Shown here piece by piece: positions 42,010 to 52,717 of a stretch of DNA of 64,000 nucleotides. Origin of the DNA: Endomychus coccineus (Eukaryota; Arthropoda; Insecta; Coleoptera; Endomychidae); the NCBI GenBank assembly GCA_958510875.1, contig OY294070.1:47207139-47271138 (forward strand). Direction: 5' to 3'. The position numbers were made by a program, and so were the translations under genes. A model generated the notes under the pieces. It was given only the letters and a program-made list of their open reading frames with translations, had not been told where the DNA came from and did no database searches. Numbering within the stretch: position 1 is the stretch's first letter; every line of letters starts with the position of its first letter.

Positions 42010-43240
42010 AGATTGACTATTACAAAGGTTTCTGGGAAACTGAAAAAAAAATCTGTCAAAATTACAAGGAATCCAATCAAATCAAGGAAATAAAATCACC
42101 TGATGGTATTTCAGTAACTGATAAGAGCGAAATAGCGAATATTTTCAATAAGCACTATATAGAAATAGGAAAAATTTGGCAAATAAAATAAAAAACGCAA
42201 CATGGATCTAAACCACCTTCCTGAATTCCGGAATGAGACTTTTTATCTTTTTCCAACAAACCCAGCAGAAGTAAAAATGACAATATCCAGCCTGAAAAGA
42301 GGTAAAGCACCGGGAATGGACGGTTTATCAAACGATTTTTTTTTTGAAATTAATGATATTATATCTTTGCATATATCACACTTAACGAATAAAATATTTG
42401 AGAGTGGGATCTTTCCTACGGATTTGAAAGTTGGTATAATCAAACCTACGCATAAAACAGGAAATAAAACTGATGTGGTGAATTACAGACCGATAGCTCT
42501 TATCTTGACACTATCTAAAACTATAGAAAAAATAACAAAGAAGAATAACAAATTTTATTGATGAATATAGTGTATTATCAGATAAACAGTTCGAATTTAG
42601 AGATGGACGTTCAACACATGAAGCTTTGGATAAAAGTGAACCTATTTTGAGTATTTTTGTTGATCTGGAAAAGGTCTTCGATACAATGAGCCATAAAAGA
42701 TTAACTGCGAAACTTGAAAGAATAGGCTTCAGAGGTATTGCTCTGAAGCTAATTCAAGATTATTTATCGGTACGACAACAATATGTGGAAATAGAGGGAT
42801 CATTGAGTACAAGTCGGGTAATTGAATATGTCGTACCACAGGGCACATTTTTAGGTCCTGTATTATTCAATCTTCATATAAATGATCTTCTAGAGACAAG
42901 GGGTGATAGAATATATCTCAGTTTTGCAGATGACACAGTGGTAATATATGAGGCGAATTCTTGGGAGGAAGCGAAGATGAAAGCAGAAAAAGATTTTTCT
43001 CGTATTCCGCGATGGTTCACCACGCATCTCCTAGCGGTTAATGTACTGAAAACAAAGTCTATTTACTTCATATAATAAATATTTACCCAATTTTGATGCG
43101 CTGGGAATATCTTCAAGAAATGAAACCTTATATATTGGAAGATCTGACCAAATAAAGTATCTCGGTATAATGATTACAAACATTTTAGGTGGGATGCACA
43201 AATAAGTTATGTCGTTAAAAAAATTATAATGCTTTTACAT
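42010..43240 (+). pseudogene. Old Jockey/CR1-like LINE ORF2, reverse transcriptase part
   Basis: Begins at the pre-RT linker (matching 'KIWDIVQEIN' of the intact copy), then 'KRGKAPGMDGLSNDFFFE', 'DVVNYRPIALILTLSK', 'IFVDLEKVFDTMSH', 'VPQGTFLGPVLFNLHINDLL', the catalytic 'SFADDTVV' (about 42924) and 'KYLGI'. Breaks occur at 42190, 42560-42625 and 43073. It is cut at about 43240, where a younger LINE follows. It is the 3' continuation of 11300-12455. Confidence 0.8.
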
Positions 43241-43440
43241 AGATGTCGAGTCGACTGCCATCAAACATGTGTGAAATCGAAACGCTGTAAAAATTGTAAA
43301 AATGAATGGTAAATTAATAAATAAAATTAGTGAAAATTGAAGTTGGATATTGTAAGTGGGTGTCACTGTTATAAATATTAAAAATTCGAGTGAACTGTAA
43401 ACAATAACACAATCAAAAGTAATTAAAGTGTGATATTGGA

Positions 43441-44334
43441 TTGGTAAACGAAATCTATATGCATAATATGCCGGAGGATAAATTAACTAATTCAACGGAA
43501 CAGCTGTATAAAAAACTAGAGGAGGCGGTAGAAAAACAAACGAGTATCATAAAGAAAGATATAAACGATCTTCGATCTGAAATAAAAAAGGAAAATGGAA
43601 GATTACAAAATAAACTCAACAATATTGAACAAAAACAACAGGAATTAGAAAATAATTACCTGTATTTAACACGTGAAATTAGGAAGAATAATATCATTAT
43701 ATTTGGGTTAGAGATCCCGGAAAATAATTTTGTACAGGGTGTGTTGGATAAGTTGAATCAGCTATTAAATATTGAAGTGAAATTAACCCATATAAATGAT
43801 ATATATATATAAATTAGGTAAAGGAAATAAACGCCCAATAAAAATTAAATTCATATCTTACCTCACCAAGCATGTAATATTAAATAAACGCAGCTGTCTG
43901 AAAGATACTAATATATTTATAAATAACGATTCATGTAAAATTGATCAACTGAATAAAAAAAACTAAGAACACATTGGAAAAAAGCAAAAGCATTGCAATT
44001 AAATGCAAGAATAAAAAATGGCAAACTATTAATTAATGACGAAACCTATTCTCCCAATCAACTTGATGAAATTGATACGGACAACGATAACAACGAAACT
44101 AAACCAAATAGTGTGCCTCCATCCCCATTCTATTTCACAAGAACTAAACAAATTGATATGGAATTCAAACAAGACTCCGACCAGAAAATAATAGAGGATA
44201 CATCACTAATTGAACATAATATCAACCCTCACAAACACCACACAATTTCACAAAACACAAGGAACCTGTCCACTGATAGCCAAAAAGAAAAATCAAGATT
44301 ACACTTGAAAAGAGGAGGTAAAGTATTAAGTTAA
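43441..44334 (+). pseudogene. LINE ORF1, coiled-coil RNA-binding protein with two frameshifts
   Basis: The first frame (43471 ATG, 'MPEDKLTNSTEQLYKKLEEAV') is a long coiled coil followed by the RRM-like 'NNIIIFGLEIPEN'. It breaks in a (AT)n run at 43797-43810. 'RPIKIKFISYLTKH' continues in another frame, then a second shift near 43965 gives 43993-44334 with 'LQLNARIKNGKLLIND'. Coiled coil plus RRM-like core is the usual ORF1 of this clade, which coats element RNA. Confidence 0.7.
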
Positions 44335-44962
44335 TTTGGTGAGATGAGTTACTATTTAACTAAAAAACTTAAGTGTGTTAATATAAACTAAAACATGTGT
44401 CAATAAAAGCTAATAAAATATATCGCTCTTAATCTGTATATAGAGTATAGTCTTTAGCTTTCTTTTCATGTTATCGATTCTAAATTGCAGAATAAATCGC
44501 TTACATAAATCCATATATTTTCTAGTTAGTTAAAAATTAAATCTTGTAAATATATTACTTTAGAACTCTTTGTTGTTATATGTAAAAATAGTATCGACGT
44601 AGGTACATAGTTTAAACTAGAAAGGAGAGAGATTAATGACCGCAACTTGATTCTCTAGAGTGTTTTTTCTGGTTATTATTATTATTGTGTATACTTAGTG
44701 TATCCACAAATATATTAATAATTTTATTATTTTTATTATCTATTGATTATACATGGTATTAAGGATCCAACTTGCAGATATACACTAAAGCTTTAAACAA
44801 TATCCTACAAGAATATAGATTTAATTATTCCTTTTATTATATATTCTCGGAAATTATCTAAGTCTTTTTAAATATAGAAATTTCTACTATTCATTCACTT
44901 ATAAAATATTTTCTTTAGAAAACAAAAACTTATATTATTATTGACTATAGCCTATTAATAAT
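44335..44962 (+). other. LINE region between ORF1 and ORF2
   Basis: 628 bp, AT-rich, no coding frame. It links the two ORFs of the younger LINE. Confidence 0.5.
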
Positions 44963-47908
44963 ATGGATCAATTTATACGTGAATATGAAAATTCCAATAT
45001 AGAAACCATTAATCTAGAGAATGTCAATGAAGCCAACTCAATATTAAATATGAATTCCAATGCCCAAAATTTTAAAATAGTTCATATAAATGTAAGGAGT
45101 TTAAGCAAAAATAGAGATAATTTGGATATATTTCTAGAACAATTTGATGAAAGTTTCCATTGTATTATCTTAAGTGAAACTTGGAATATAGTAAAGATAG
45201 AAAATTTCAATCGAGATGGATACAATGTTATTTATAATAATGGTGACCTAAATAAAAATGACGGTGTTGTGATATATATTAAGAAAGATATTAATCATAA
45301 ATTCGAAATAACCGAGATTGGATGTATTAAAGGCATTAATTTATCCTTTACACATTGTACAAAAACTTTTAATATACAAGGTATCTATAGGTCACCCTCA
45401 ACGAATACACTGGAATTTGTACAAAAATTACAAGAACATTTTGAAACTACATCATCAATTAACGACTACACCATTTTAATTGGTGACATAAATATTGATT
45501 TATTAGAGGTAAATGAAATCTCCTCTGAATATTTAAATCTACTAGCTAACTTTGGTTTCTTATCCTATATAAATGCTCCTACACGAGTACAAAAAAATTC
45601 AGCAACTTTTATTGATCATATCTTTATGAGATCAAAAGAAAAAGTAGAAGATTATACATTGCCTATAATAGTACAAACTCATATTACGGATCACTACCCA
45701 GTGATATTACAATAGTCATGCCCAAAAATGAAATCAAACAAATGGTAAAATGTGAAAATTATATTAAATTTATAAACTACAAGATGTTATTAAAAGATTT
45801 GGAGACTACTAACTAGCACGATATTACTAATGATCCCATCTATTGAATCTGCAACAAATAAATTTATTAGCTTAATATCTACAAAAATAAAAATACATAC
45901 TAAATTAGCAAAACGAAATAAAATTAAGAAGAGAAAGGAATGGATTACAAATGGGATTATAAAATCTATTGAACATAGGGATAAACTCTTTCAGAACCTG
46001 CGAAAATCACTATCTGAAGCACTAAAAATTCAATACAAAACATATCGGAATAAATTAAATGAGTTAATTAAAAAATCAAAAATATCTTTTTATAGGAAAA
46101 AATTAATGAAAGAAAAACTATGCAGCAAAAAAATTTGGGACATAGTTCAAGAAATAAATTGCAGACAAAAGAAAATTCACTATCCAATTAAAACAATAAT
46201 GAATGATGAAAAAAAAATTGAAATAACTAATACAAATGAAGTTTGTGAATATTTCAATACTAAATTTATAACAATGGGAGAATCGCTTGCTAAAAATAAC
46301 CAACCAATCAACATAGCAGAATATAATCCTAATATGGCCAATTCTATGTTTTTAGCCCAAACAGAACATTATGAGGTATTAGAATGTATAAATTCTTTAA
46401 AAAATAATAAATCCCCCGGAATTGATGATATAAAGTCTGAAACATTAAAAATTATAGCTGCGTGTATATTGTACCCACTAACAAATATAATAAATAGAAT
46501 CTTAGAATCAGGTGAATGTCCAACAGCTTTCAAAATATCAATTGTAAAACCTATATTTAAAAAAGGGGACAAGATGAATATCACTAATTATAGGCCCATC
46601 TCTTTGATCACAAACTTCACAAAAATTTTTGGAAAAATAATTAAAAAAAGGTTAAATAATTATATTGAAAAGTATAACCTTATTTCTGCACAACAATTCG
46701 GATTCAGGACTGGAAAATCCACAGAAGATGCAATTGCTCTACTTACAAAAAATATATATAATGCTTTGGATAAAGGAAAGCCTTCGATAGCAATTTTTAT
46801 AGATCCAGCGAAGGCTTTCGACACCGTAAGCCACCCTCATCTATTGGACACATTAGAAAAAAATGGTATAAGAGACTTACCCTTAAAGCTGATAACCAAT
46901 TATTTATCAGACAGGAAACAATGTGTTGAAATTGGCTCCAGTAGAAGTGAATTTCAATGCATACGATACGGAGTTCCACAGGGTACCGTACTTGGCCCAC
47001 TTTTATTTACCTTATACATGAATAGTTTATTTGAAGTTGATATCACTGGACTAATTCTCAGTTTTGCAGACGACACTGTGATCTTCTATGAAGGGGTTAA
47101 CTGGACAAGTCTTAAAAAAGTAATAGAAAAGGAATTTGTTAAAATAAAGACTTGGTTTGATTCGAAATTGCTAACAATAAACTTTGAAAAAACTCTTTTC
47201 GTGCCCTTTACTTGTAAAAAGCCATCATTACCCAAATATAAAGAATTAAATGTAGTAGTTAATGATACACTCACCTTTTCAATAGCTTCTTCGTATACAA
47301 CTAAATATCTAGGTATTCACATTGATTCCCATCTTCGTTGGGACATCCATATAAATAATTTGCTAAAAAAGCTAAGGGGAATGATTTATCCTTTTAATTG
47401 CCTTAAAAATATTCTAGATATTAAGCAACTTAAAATAACTTACCTTGCTTTAGTAGAATCACAATTAAGGTACGGAATAATTGGGTGGGGAGGAATATCA
47501 AAAACACTTCTAAAAAATCTCATAATAGTACAAAAAAGAATACTGAAAACAATGTTAAAAAAACAAAAAACTTACAGCACCCTTGCATTATATAAAGATG
47601 CTTGCGTAATGGACATTCGCCAACTATATTTTGAGAATTTAGCTCAGCAAATGTACGATGCAACTAAAATTAGTATAAACCACGATTACGAAACGAGGAA
47701 TAAAAATAAACTTATTAGTGAAACGGTACAAAGAACAATAGGGCAACGATGTCATACAAATCTTGCCCCAAAAGTGTATAACTTCATTCCCGATGAAATA
47801 AAAAACATAAAAATTATCAAGTTGTTTAAAAAAAGATGTAAAAAATGTATACTAAATTGTAACCGTGATGAAATAAACAAAATAATTGATGCTAAGAATA
47901 TATTCTAA
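44963..47908 (+). pseudogene. LINE ORF2: APE endonuclease and reverse transcriptase
   Basis: Endonuclease 44963-45715: 'HINVRSLSKN', 'IILSETW' (catalytic Glu), 'QGIYRSPS', 'LIGDINIDLL' (Asp/Asn), 'ITDHYPVIL' (His). Frame breaks at about 45715 and 45815 (TAG) separate it from the RT frame 45830-47908. That frame has 'NNKSPGIDDIKSE', 'YRPISLITNFTKIF', 'FIDPAKAFDTVSH', 'VPQGTVLGPLLF', the catalytic 'SFADDTVIF' and 'KYLGIHIDSHLRW'. RT itself looks intact. 'IDPAKAFD' differs from the common 'DLAKAFD'. Confidence 0.85.
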
Positions 47909-48277
47909 ATGTATATATTGTGTACTTGCAAATATGAAATTAACATCGGAGACTACTGGATGGGATATGCGTATTTGTTAATTTCTTCTCCACTTTACCA
48001 TGTCGAAAATAAATAAATTAATTTGTTATTTTTACTGTATACCATATTACTTCGCTATATTGTTAATTCTGTTAAATTGTTATTTTTATTGTATATTAAA
48101 TTGTTGCTGCCTAAAACACGCTCAAGTACTTTGTACTTACTGTGTAGGCAGAAATTTTATTGCATGATATCCTTAAACATTATACTACTTATATGTACTC
48201 TAAAATACTGTAAACAAGGAAAAATTGTGTAATACGTGCAATAAAATTCTTCTTTATCTTTATCTTATCTTTACAAG
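47909..48277 (+). other. LINE 3' UTR and repeat tail
   Basis: Non-coding, AT-rich, ending AATAAAATTCTTCTTTATCTTTATCTTATCTTTAC. The short TTTATC repeats are the likely 3' end used in target-primed reverse transcription. Sequence character changes sharply after 48277. Confidence 0.6.
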
Positions 48278-48439
48278 TAGATGAACTGGACTAGTTCGGG
48301 CGCAGGATATCCGGTCTCCACATCCGGTCTAGCTGTCGATGTGCATACCATAGAGCTGAAAGTTATAGAGCTAACCCCAAGTCAAAACCATAGAGCATTA
48401 AGCAGACCTGAGGTACAGACTGTTTCGTAGAGGTGGCAC

Positions 48440-48760
48440 CACCAAGTGACAGCTGTCATGGCGACCATAAGGTCCAACTGTCATGGTGACCATAAGGACC
48501 AGCTGTCATGGCGGCCATAAGGTACAGCTGTCATGGCGGACCTAAGGTCCAACTGTCATGGCGACCATAAGGACCAGCTGTCATGGCGGCCATAAGGACC
48601 AGCTGTCATGGCGACCATAAGGACCAGCTGTCATGGTGGCCATAAGGACCAGCTGTCATGGCGATCATAAGGACCAGATGTCATGGCGACCATAAGGTTC
48701 AGCTGTCATGGCGACCATAAGGACCAGCTGTCATGGTGGACCTAAGGTACAGATTGCTTC
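48440..48760 (+). repeat. 25-bp minisatellite (CAGCTGTCATGG family)
   Basis: About 13 copies of a unit like CAGCTGTCATGGCGACCATAAGGAC. From about 48736 to 49010 it changes into a longer unit with GGTACAGATTGCTTCGTAGAGATGTCGCC, four or five copies. It is GC-richer than everything around. No coding frame. It may be part of the Polinton-2 terminal repeat. Confidence 0.9.
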
Positions 48761-48861
48761 GTAGAGATGTCGCCATCAAGTGACAGCTGTCATGGCGGAC
48801 CTAAGGTACAGATTGCTTCGTAGAGATGTCGCCACCAAGTGACAGCTGTCATGGCGGACCT

Positions 48862-48920
48862 AAGGTACAGACTGCTTCGTGGAGGGGGCTCCGCCACCTC
48901 TAGGAAGCAATCTGTACCTT
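48862..48920. repeat. Hairpin within the minisatellite array
   Basis: AAGGTACAGACTGCTTC (48862-48878) and GAAGCAATCTGTACCTT (48904-48920) are inverted copies with one mismatch around a short loop. One long-unit copy has thus been inverted. Confidence 0.75.
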
Positions 48921-49177
48921 CGGTCCAAAAGGTACAGCCTGCTTCATGAAGATGTCACCACCACGTGACAGCGGCCATCGAAGGTACAGACTGCTTCGTA
49001 GAGGTGGCGCCACCAGTTCGACTTGCCCGACTCATGCGTCTCATGCGATTTTAGCAAATGAAAGATCTTGACTCGGGAATCATCGGCTGCAACGTTTTGT
49101 GCGACTCGTACGACTAATCCGACTCGTTCTAGTTTGTATTGTTGGTCTTAATTATCGGTGGAGCAGTTTAGTTCAAG

Positions 49178-49726
49178 ATGAAGTGTGTGGTGGTTGACAT
49201 TCAGAGCTTCCAAATCTCTCACCATACAATGATAGTTAAGGAACTAGCTTTGTTGGATTGTGAAAAAAAGCTAGAAAAATATTTTCTATTCAAGCCACCC
49301 ACACCGCTAAGTGAACTCTCACAAAATCAAATGAAGCAAGTGATGTTTTGCGGAAAGTACCATGGGATTCCATACAACTCTGGATATCAGGACTATATTC
49401 GGATGGAGGAAATTTTCAAGGAAAATATTGATCCAAATAGCATCATATACGTTAGTGGTGAGGGCAAAGCCAAATTCATAGTGAAGATTCTCAAAAAATT
49501 GGGGTTAGATCGTCAGGTGAAAGTGTTGAATTTGAAAGGCAGCTGCCCACAATTTGTTCGAGAAAACTGTAGATATATCTGCCTTCACCACTCTACCAGC
49601 AATAATTCTATGTGCTGCAGTGTAAACAGCTGGAAATTGTTCGAATATGTTACAAAGGAAGATGCTTATCTGGATATATTACGAGGGTTTCAAAAAATGG
49701 GTATGGGTGACACTCCGCCAAACTGA
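49178..49726 (+). CDS. Degenerate DnaQ/RNase H-like Polinton protein
   Basis: 182 aa from the ATG at 49178. Homologue of the Polinton-1 gene at 21482: same start 'VVDIQSFQ', 'MIVKELALL', 'GKYHGIPYNSG', 'SIIYVSGEGKAKFI', and a shared 'C.H...S' region near the C-terminus. The exonuclease-like order of strands is visible, but the DxE is DxQ. Being kept in two quite different Polintons argues for a role other than classic exonuclease catalysis. The frame is intact. GCAGTTTAG just upstream resembles an initiator. Confidence 0.65.
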   Translation: MKCVVVDIQSFQISHHTMIVKELALLDCEKKLEKYFLFKPPTPLSELSQNQMKQVMFCGKYHGIPYNSGYQDYIRMEEIFKENIDPNSIIYVSGEGKAKFIVKILKKLGLDRQVKVLNLKGSCPQFVRENCRYICLHHSTSNNSMCCSVNSWKLFEYVTKEDAYLDILRGFQKMGMGDTPPN

Positions 49727-49737
49727 CCAGTATTGAT

Positions 49738-50386
49738 ATGTCTTCGGAAGAATACGCACGTAAACTGCTTGAATTCCATATGAAATTAGTAGCACTGAAT
49801 AAAGACATAAAATTTTACGAAGATAAAAAGTTAACTTTAAATCAACTAAACAATTTGAGTATAAGTGGAGGAGATGGCTGTGCTGAAATCAAATTTCATA
49901 ATCCTAACAGCAATATTGAATGGGGTCCTATATACAAACGTACCACCTCAAGTGAATCGGATTTATATATGTCCCAACAAGGATGCCTTCGCAGAGAAGG
50001 AATGTAATCGAACTGAATGGCAGCCTATGGACCATCAACTAGTTAATGAAAATCACCTAGAGGTATTCTCATACGTTATTCCTAAAAGGATGTTACCAAC
50101 TTTCAACTATAAACTCAAGTTATTATTCCATGATGGTAGTGAGGGGGACGTGGTGAATTGGCATCAAACTAGAGCCCCATCACCTGTGGCGACAGCAATC
50201 AATTGCCAAAGCAATGTATCTGAAGCTCAACCATCAACACCCCAGCCACCTACACCACCACAGAAAGAAAATGAAATCTATGCTATGCAATGTTTCAATC
50301 TTAGTGCATTATCAGTTTTACTACTGAAAATCCTCATTAAAAATGTAAAGAAACGTATTAATAATAATAATAATAATAATAAATAA
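49738..50386 (+). pseudogene. Hypothetical Polinton-2 protein, one frameshift
   Basis: Starts at the ATG at 49738, 11 bp after the previous stop. A charged N-terminal helix (EYARKLLEFHMKLVALNKDI) runs in one frame up to about 49920 ('NSNIEW'). The coding signal then continues in the next frame to 50386 ('YTNVPPQVNRIYICPNKDAF', 'SYVIPKRMLPTFNYKLKLLF'), then a Pro/Thr linker, a short hydrophobic stretch and an Asn run from (AAT)n. The change of frame falls at GGGG (49920-49923). Family not recognised; no homologue in Polinton-1. Confidence 0.5.
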
Positions 50387-50518
50387 TGAAAGGTATTGCT
50401 GTTGTTTGATTTTGAATAGGAGATAGGGAATCAGTTAGATACATACATTTAACTTTTAACTTTGTATTTTTTGAAATATATACAATTTTAAAATGATATA
50501 CATATAAAACACTTAAAT

Positions 50519-51550
50519 CTAAAAAACATTTCCTAAAAATTCCACGAAAAAGGACATACCCTGAGCTAGCCGCATTTCAACCATCTGTGAAAACAAAGAA
50601 AAATAACTTTAGTAGGTAAATAATGAATACAATAATAATAATAATAGTGTGTGTGTGTGTGTTTGATTCACTCACTTTTTCTTTCAATCGATTTAAATCG
50701 CAAGGTAACCCAACCACCAGGAAACATTCCACATCTAGGGGTTCAACTATATATTGGCACTCCTCAGAAGCTCGCAGTTGTGACATCTGTAATTGTAAAT
50801 AAAACAAGGGTACTTATTAAATGATAAAAAACATCAGCATAAGGTAAACATACTTCAAACATTAGCTCCGCCAAGTAGTGGCGCAAACCATGAATGCAAA
50901 ATCCCTCATAAATCTGCTGCTGTGGGGGAGGTGCCGGTGAAGGTGTAGGTGTTGGGGTGGCTAAGTCGTCTAATGATCTATTGAGAAAGTACAATTAGAA
51001 TTGAAATGATTCTAGACTTAATATGAATACATACAAAATGTTGGGGGAGCTCGCTAGAGACGTCGGGGTATCGTTCAGGACGTAGGTAGGTAATTCGTTC
51101 AATCTGTAATTATTGAAATTAGTAAGCAAATATTTCACGAGTAGAAAAATCACATACACTATGTCCTGCATATCCAGAGGAGGAGGCGGCGACTCTACCG
51201 AGGAAATCTCTGGACAGCTGTTGGAAATAAGAGTAATTTAGTAATAGAAATATCATATAAATTGGAGGGAAAAACATACGTTGACTCAATTATTTCTTGA
51301 GGTCCGTCCAATTCAGGAAATAAATCTTCAGCGTCATCAGCTGCCGCCAATTGATCGAGATGCATCAATTTTTGTTTAATTTCCTCCTTAGAATAATCAC
51401 TAAAAACAAATTAATGCACTTATGATATATAGTAAGATTGAAATGAAATAGAACAACTTACTTGTCTATCATCCAACGGCGCACTTGCGTTTTCGTAAAT
51501 ATATCCAACCTGTTGGTCAACTCTTGAACATAATCGTCAAATTTACCCAT
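50519..51550 (-). CDS. Seven-exon Polinton-2 gene, 212 aa predicted
   Basis: Exons (high to low): 51550-51462, 51399-51280, 51217-51158, 51103-51035, 50977-50854, 50786-50676, 50584-50519. All introns are GT-AG and about 60-90 nt, with donors GTAAGT, GTATGT (four) and GTGAGT and clear pyrimidine-A-G acceptors; every junction keeps the frame. The protein starts 'MGKFDDYVQELTNRLDIF', has an acidic middle, Pro/Thr-rich linkers and a C-terminal part with 'GFCIHGLRHYLAELMFE' and 'VEPLDVECFLVVGLPCDL'. Family not recognised. The stop is TAG at 50521-50519. Confidence 0.65.
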
Positions 51551-51756
51551 TTCTATCTAACATTCAACACTCACAAGAATACTATTTTTTCCCTATGAAG
51601 TACCTAGAGTTTTATACACAATATTTAATTCAAAGTCCTACGAATTAAATCAGTTCCCAGGAAAAATGATAAAGTTGTTATCGGTTGAGGAAAAAAATGT
51701 ATGCGGATAAATATTTCAAGGAAGTTTCTGCAATCACGCGATTTCAAATAGAATGT

Positions 51757-51880
51757 AACATCCTGCTTGTGGTTGTAGATCTTACCAATATGAATATAAC
51801 AGTCGACCGAGACTTCCTGCTTGTGGTTACAGTTAACTTATTATCATAATATAACAGGCGACGAGACATCCTGCATACCG
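51757..51880 (+). repeat. Three ~60-bp direct repeats upstream of the OB-like gene
   Basis: The unit '...ATAACAG(T/G)CGACGAGAC(A)TCCTGCTTGTGGTT' recurs at about 51758, 51802 and 51857 in the divergent region 51551-52306. No gene lies here; it may be regulatory. Confidence 0.55.
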
Positions 51881-52011
51881 TGTGAACATAACAGGAAAGT
51901 GATAAGAAGTTCCTATAAGACTCGATGTGCGCATACCTCATACCATTATCAAATCATTATTCTACTAGCTTCAGAAGTGACTAGACGTGTTTTGTGAGTG
52001 CTTAAATCAAG

Positions 52012-52284
52012 GTGAGTTTATTTATTGACTTGAATATTATATTCATATGTAGAGTTAATTTCTATGTAGGGAATATTTATTTTGCTTTTCTTGAAACTGT
52101 GCGGGCTAAACTTTAACTTTTTGAAAGTATTTATTGATCTTCTTTTATACAATTTGATTGGGTAAATAATAATAATAATAATAATTTGAGGTATTTATTA
52201 ATTTTCTTTTATTCAATTTGGTGGGGTAAATTCAACACACACAAAAATAATTCTTCACTGCTAACTTCCATCGATTTGTTTTAG
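52012..52284 (+). other. Predicted 5' UTR intron of the 52307 gene
   Basis: The donor AAG|GTGAGTTT and acceptor TTTGTTTTAG|AT flank 273 nt of AT-rich sequence ending 22 bp before the ATG at 52307. It would join a short leader to the coding exon. Confidence 0.45.
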
Positions 52285-52306
52285 ATCTTTTAAAAAATAA
52301 TTTGAA

Positions 52307-52627
52307 ATGGATTTCACAAAACTGAATCAAATTTCACTATTGCAGAGGGCAACACCTACAAAGATTGCCGAGCTAGAATTGAATGTGCCCCATTTGATTT
52401 TAAATTTAAAAATTGTGGACACAAAATTTGGGGAGGCTGTATTAGCAGAATTGGAAGGAGAGCGTTCGGTTTTCCTGCCCAAGAGAGTAACACCACCGCT
52501 TCTCCCCCTTATCGAAGACATCAATAAAGGACGCAACACAGCCCTAATATATCGGGGGGAAGAAGCCATCGGGACAGGAAAATCCTGCTCAAAACTTGAA
52601 TTCTGCGAATTGACTCCTAGAAGTTGA
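52307..52627 (+). CDS. Small protein, possibly OB-fold ssDNA-binding
   Basis: 106 aa from the ATG at 52307. 'MDFTKLNQISLL' and 'LKIVDTKFGEAVLAEL', then 'SVFLPKRV' and 'ALIYRGEE', resemble small beta-barrel proteins I associate with insect viruses and transposons that bind single-stranded DNA. The strand order (K-T-K-F-G-x-x-h, then h-F-L-P-x-R) fits an OB fold, by inference. It lies directly before the polymerase, a fitting place for a replication helper. The frame is intact. Confidence 0.5.
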   Translation: MDFTKLNQISLLQRATPTKIAELELNVPHLILNLKIVDTKFGEAVLAELEGERSVFLPKRVTPPLLPLIEDINKGRNTALIYRGEEAIGTGKSCSKLEFCELTPRS

Positions 52628-52717
52628 GAGCCTTCCAGTTCCACCACCAGGGAACAGCCCTCCTGGGTACTACTGTTATACATTCCATAAGGTAGGCTGC
52701 TTGTTTATTGTAAAAAT

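Larger units (their letters stand above)
43245..48277 (+). mobile_element. Younger Jockey/CR1-like LINE, nearly complete
   Basis: Holds ORF1, ORF2 and a 3' tail of TTTATC-like repeats (48246-48276). It starts directly where the older relative breaks off at about 43240. The RT frame is open for 692 codons, but ORF1 and the endonuclease-RT linker have frameshifts. Family placement (Jockey/CR1/L2 group) is by overall layout and motif style. Confidence 0.75.

Noticed and set aside
48023..48232. 69-codon hydrophobic frame after the LINE RT
   Set aside because: Lies in the AT-rich LINE 3' UTR; Leu/Ile-rich by composition.
48440..48760. CRISPR-like array
   Set aside because: Units are contiguous without unique spacers, and the setting is a eukaryotic transposon region; it is a minisatellite.
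49874..49925. Programmed frameshift in the 49738-50386 gene
   Set aside because: No recognised slippery heptamer is in phase; a single extra base in GGGG explains the change of frame, and there is no second copy for comparison.
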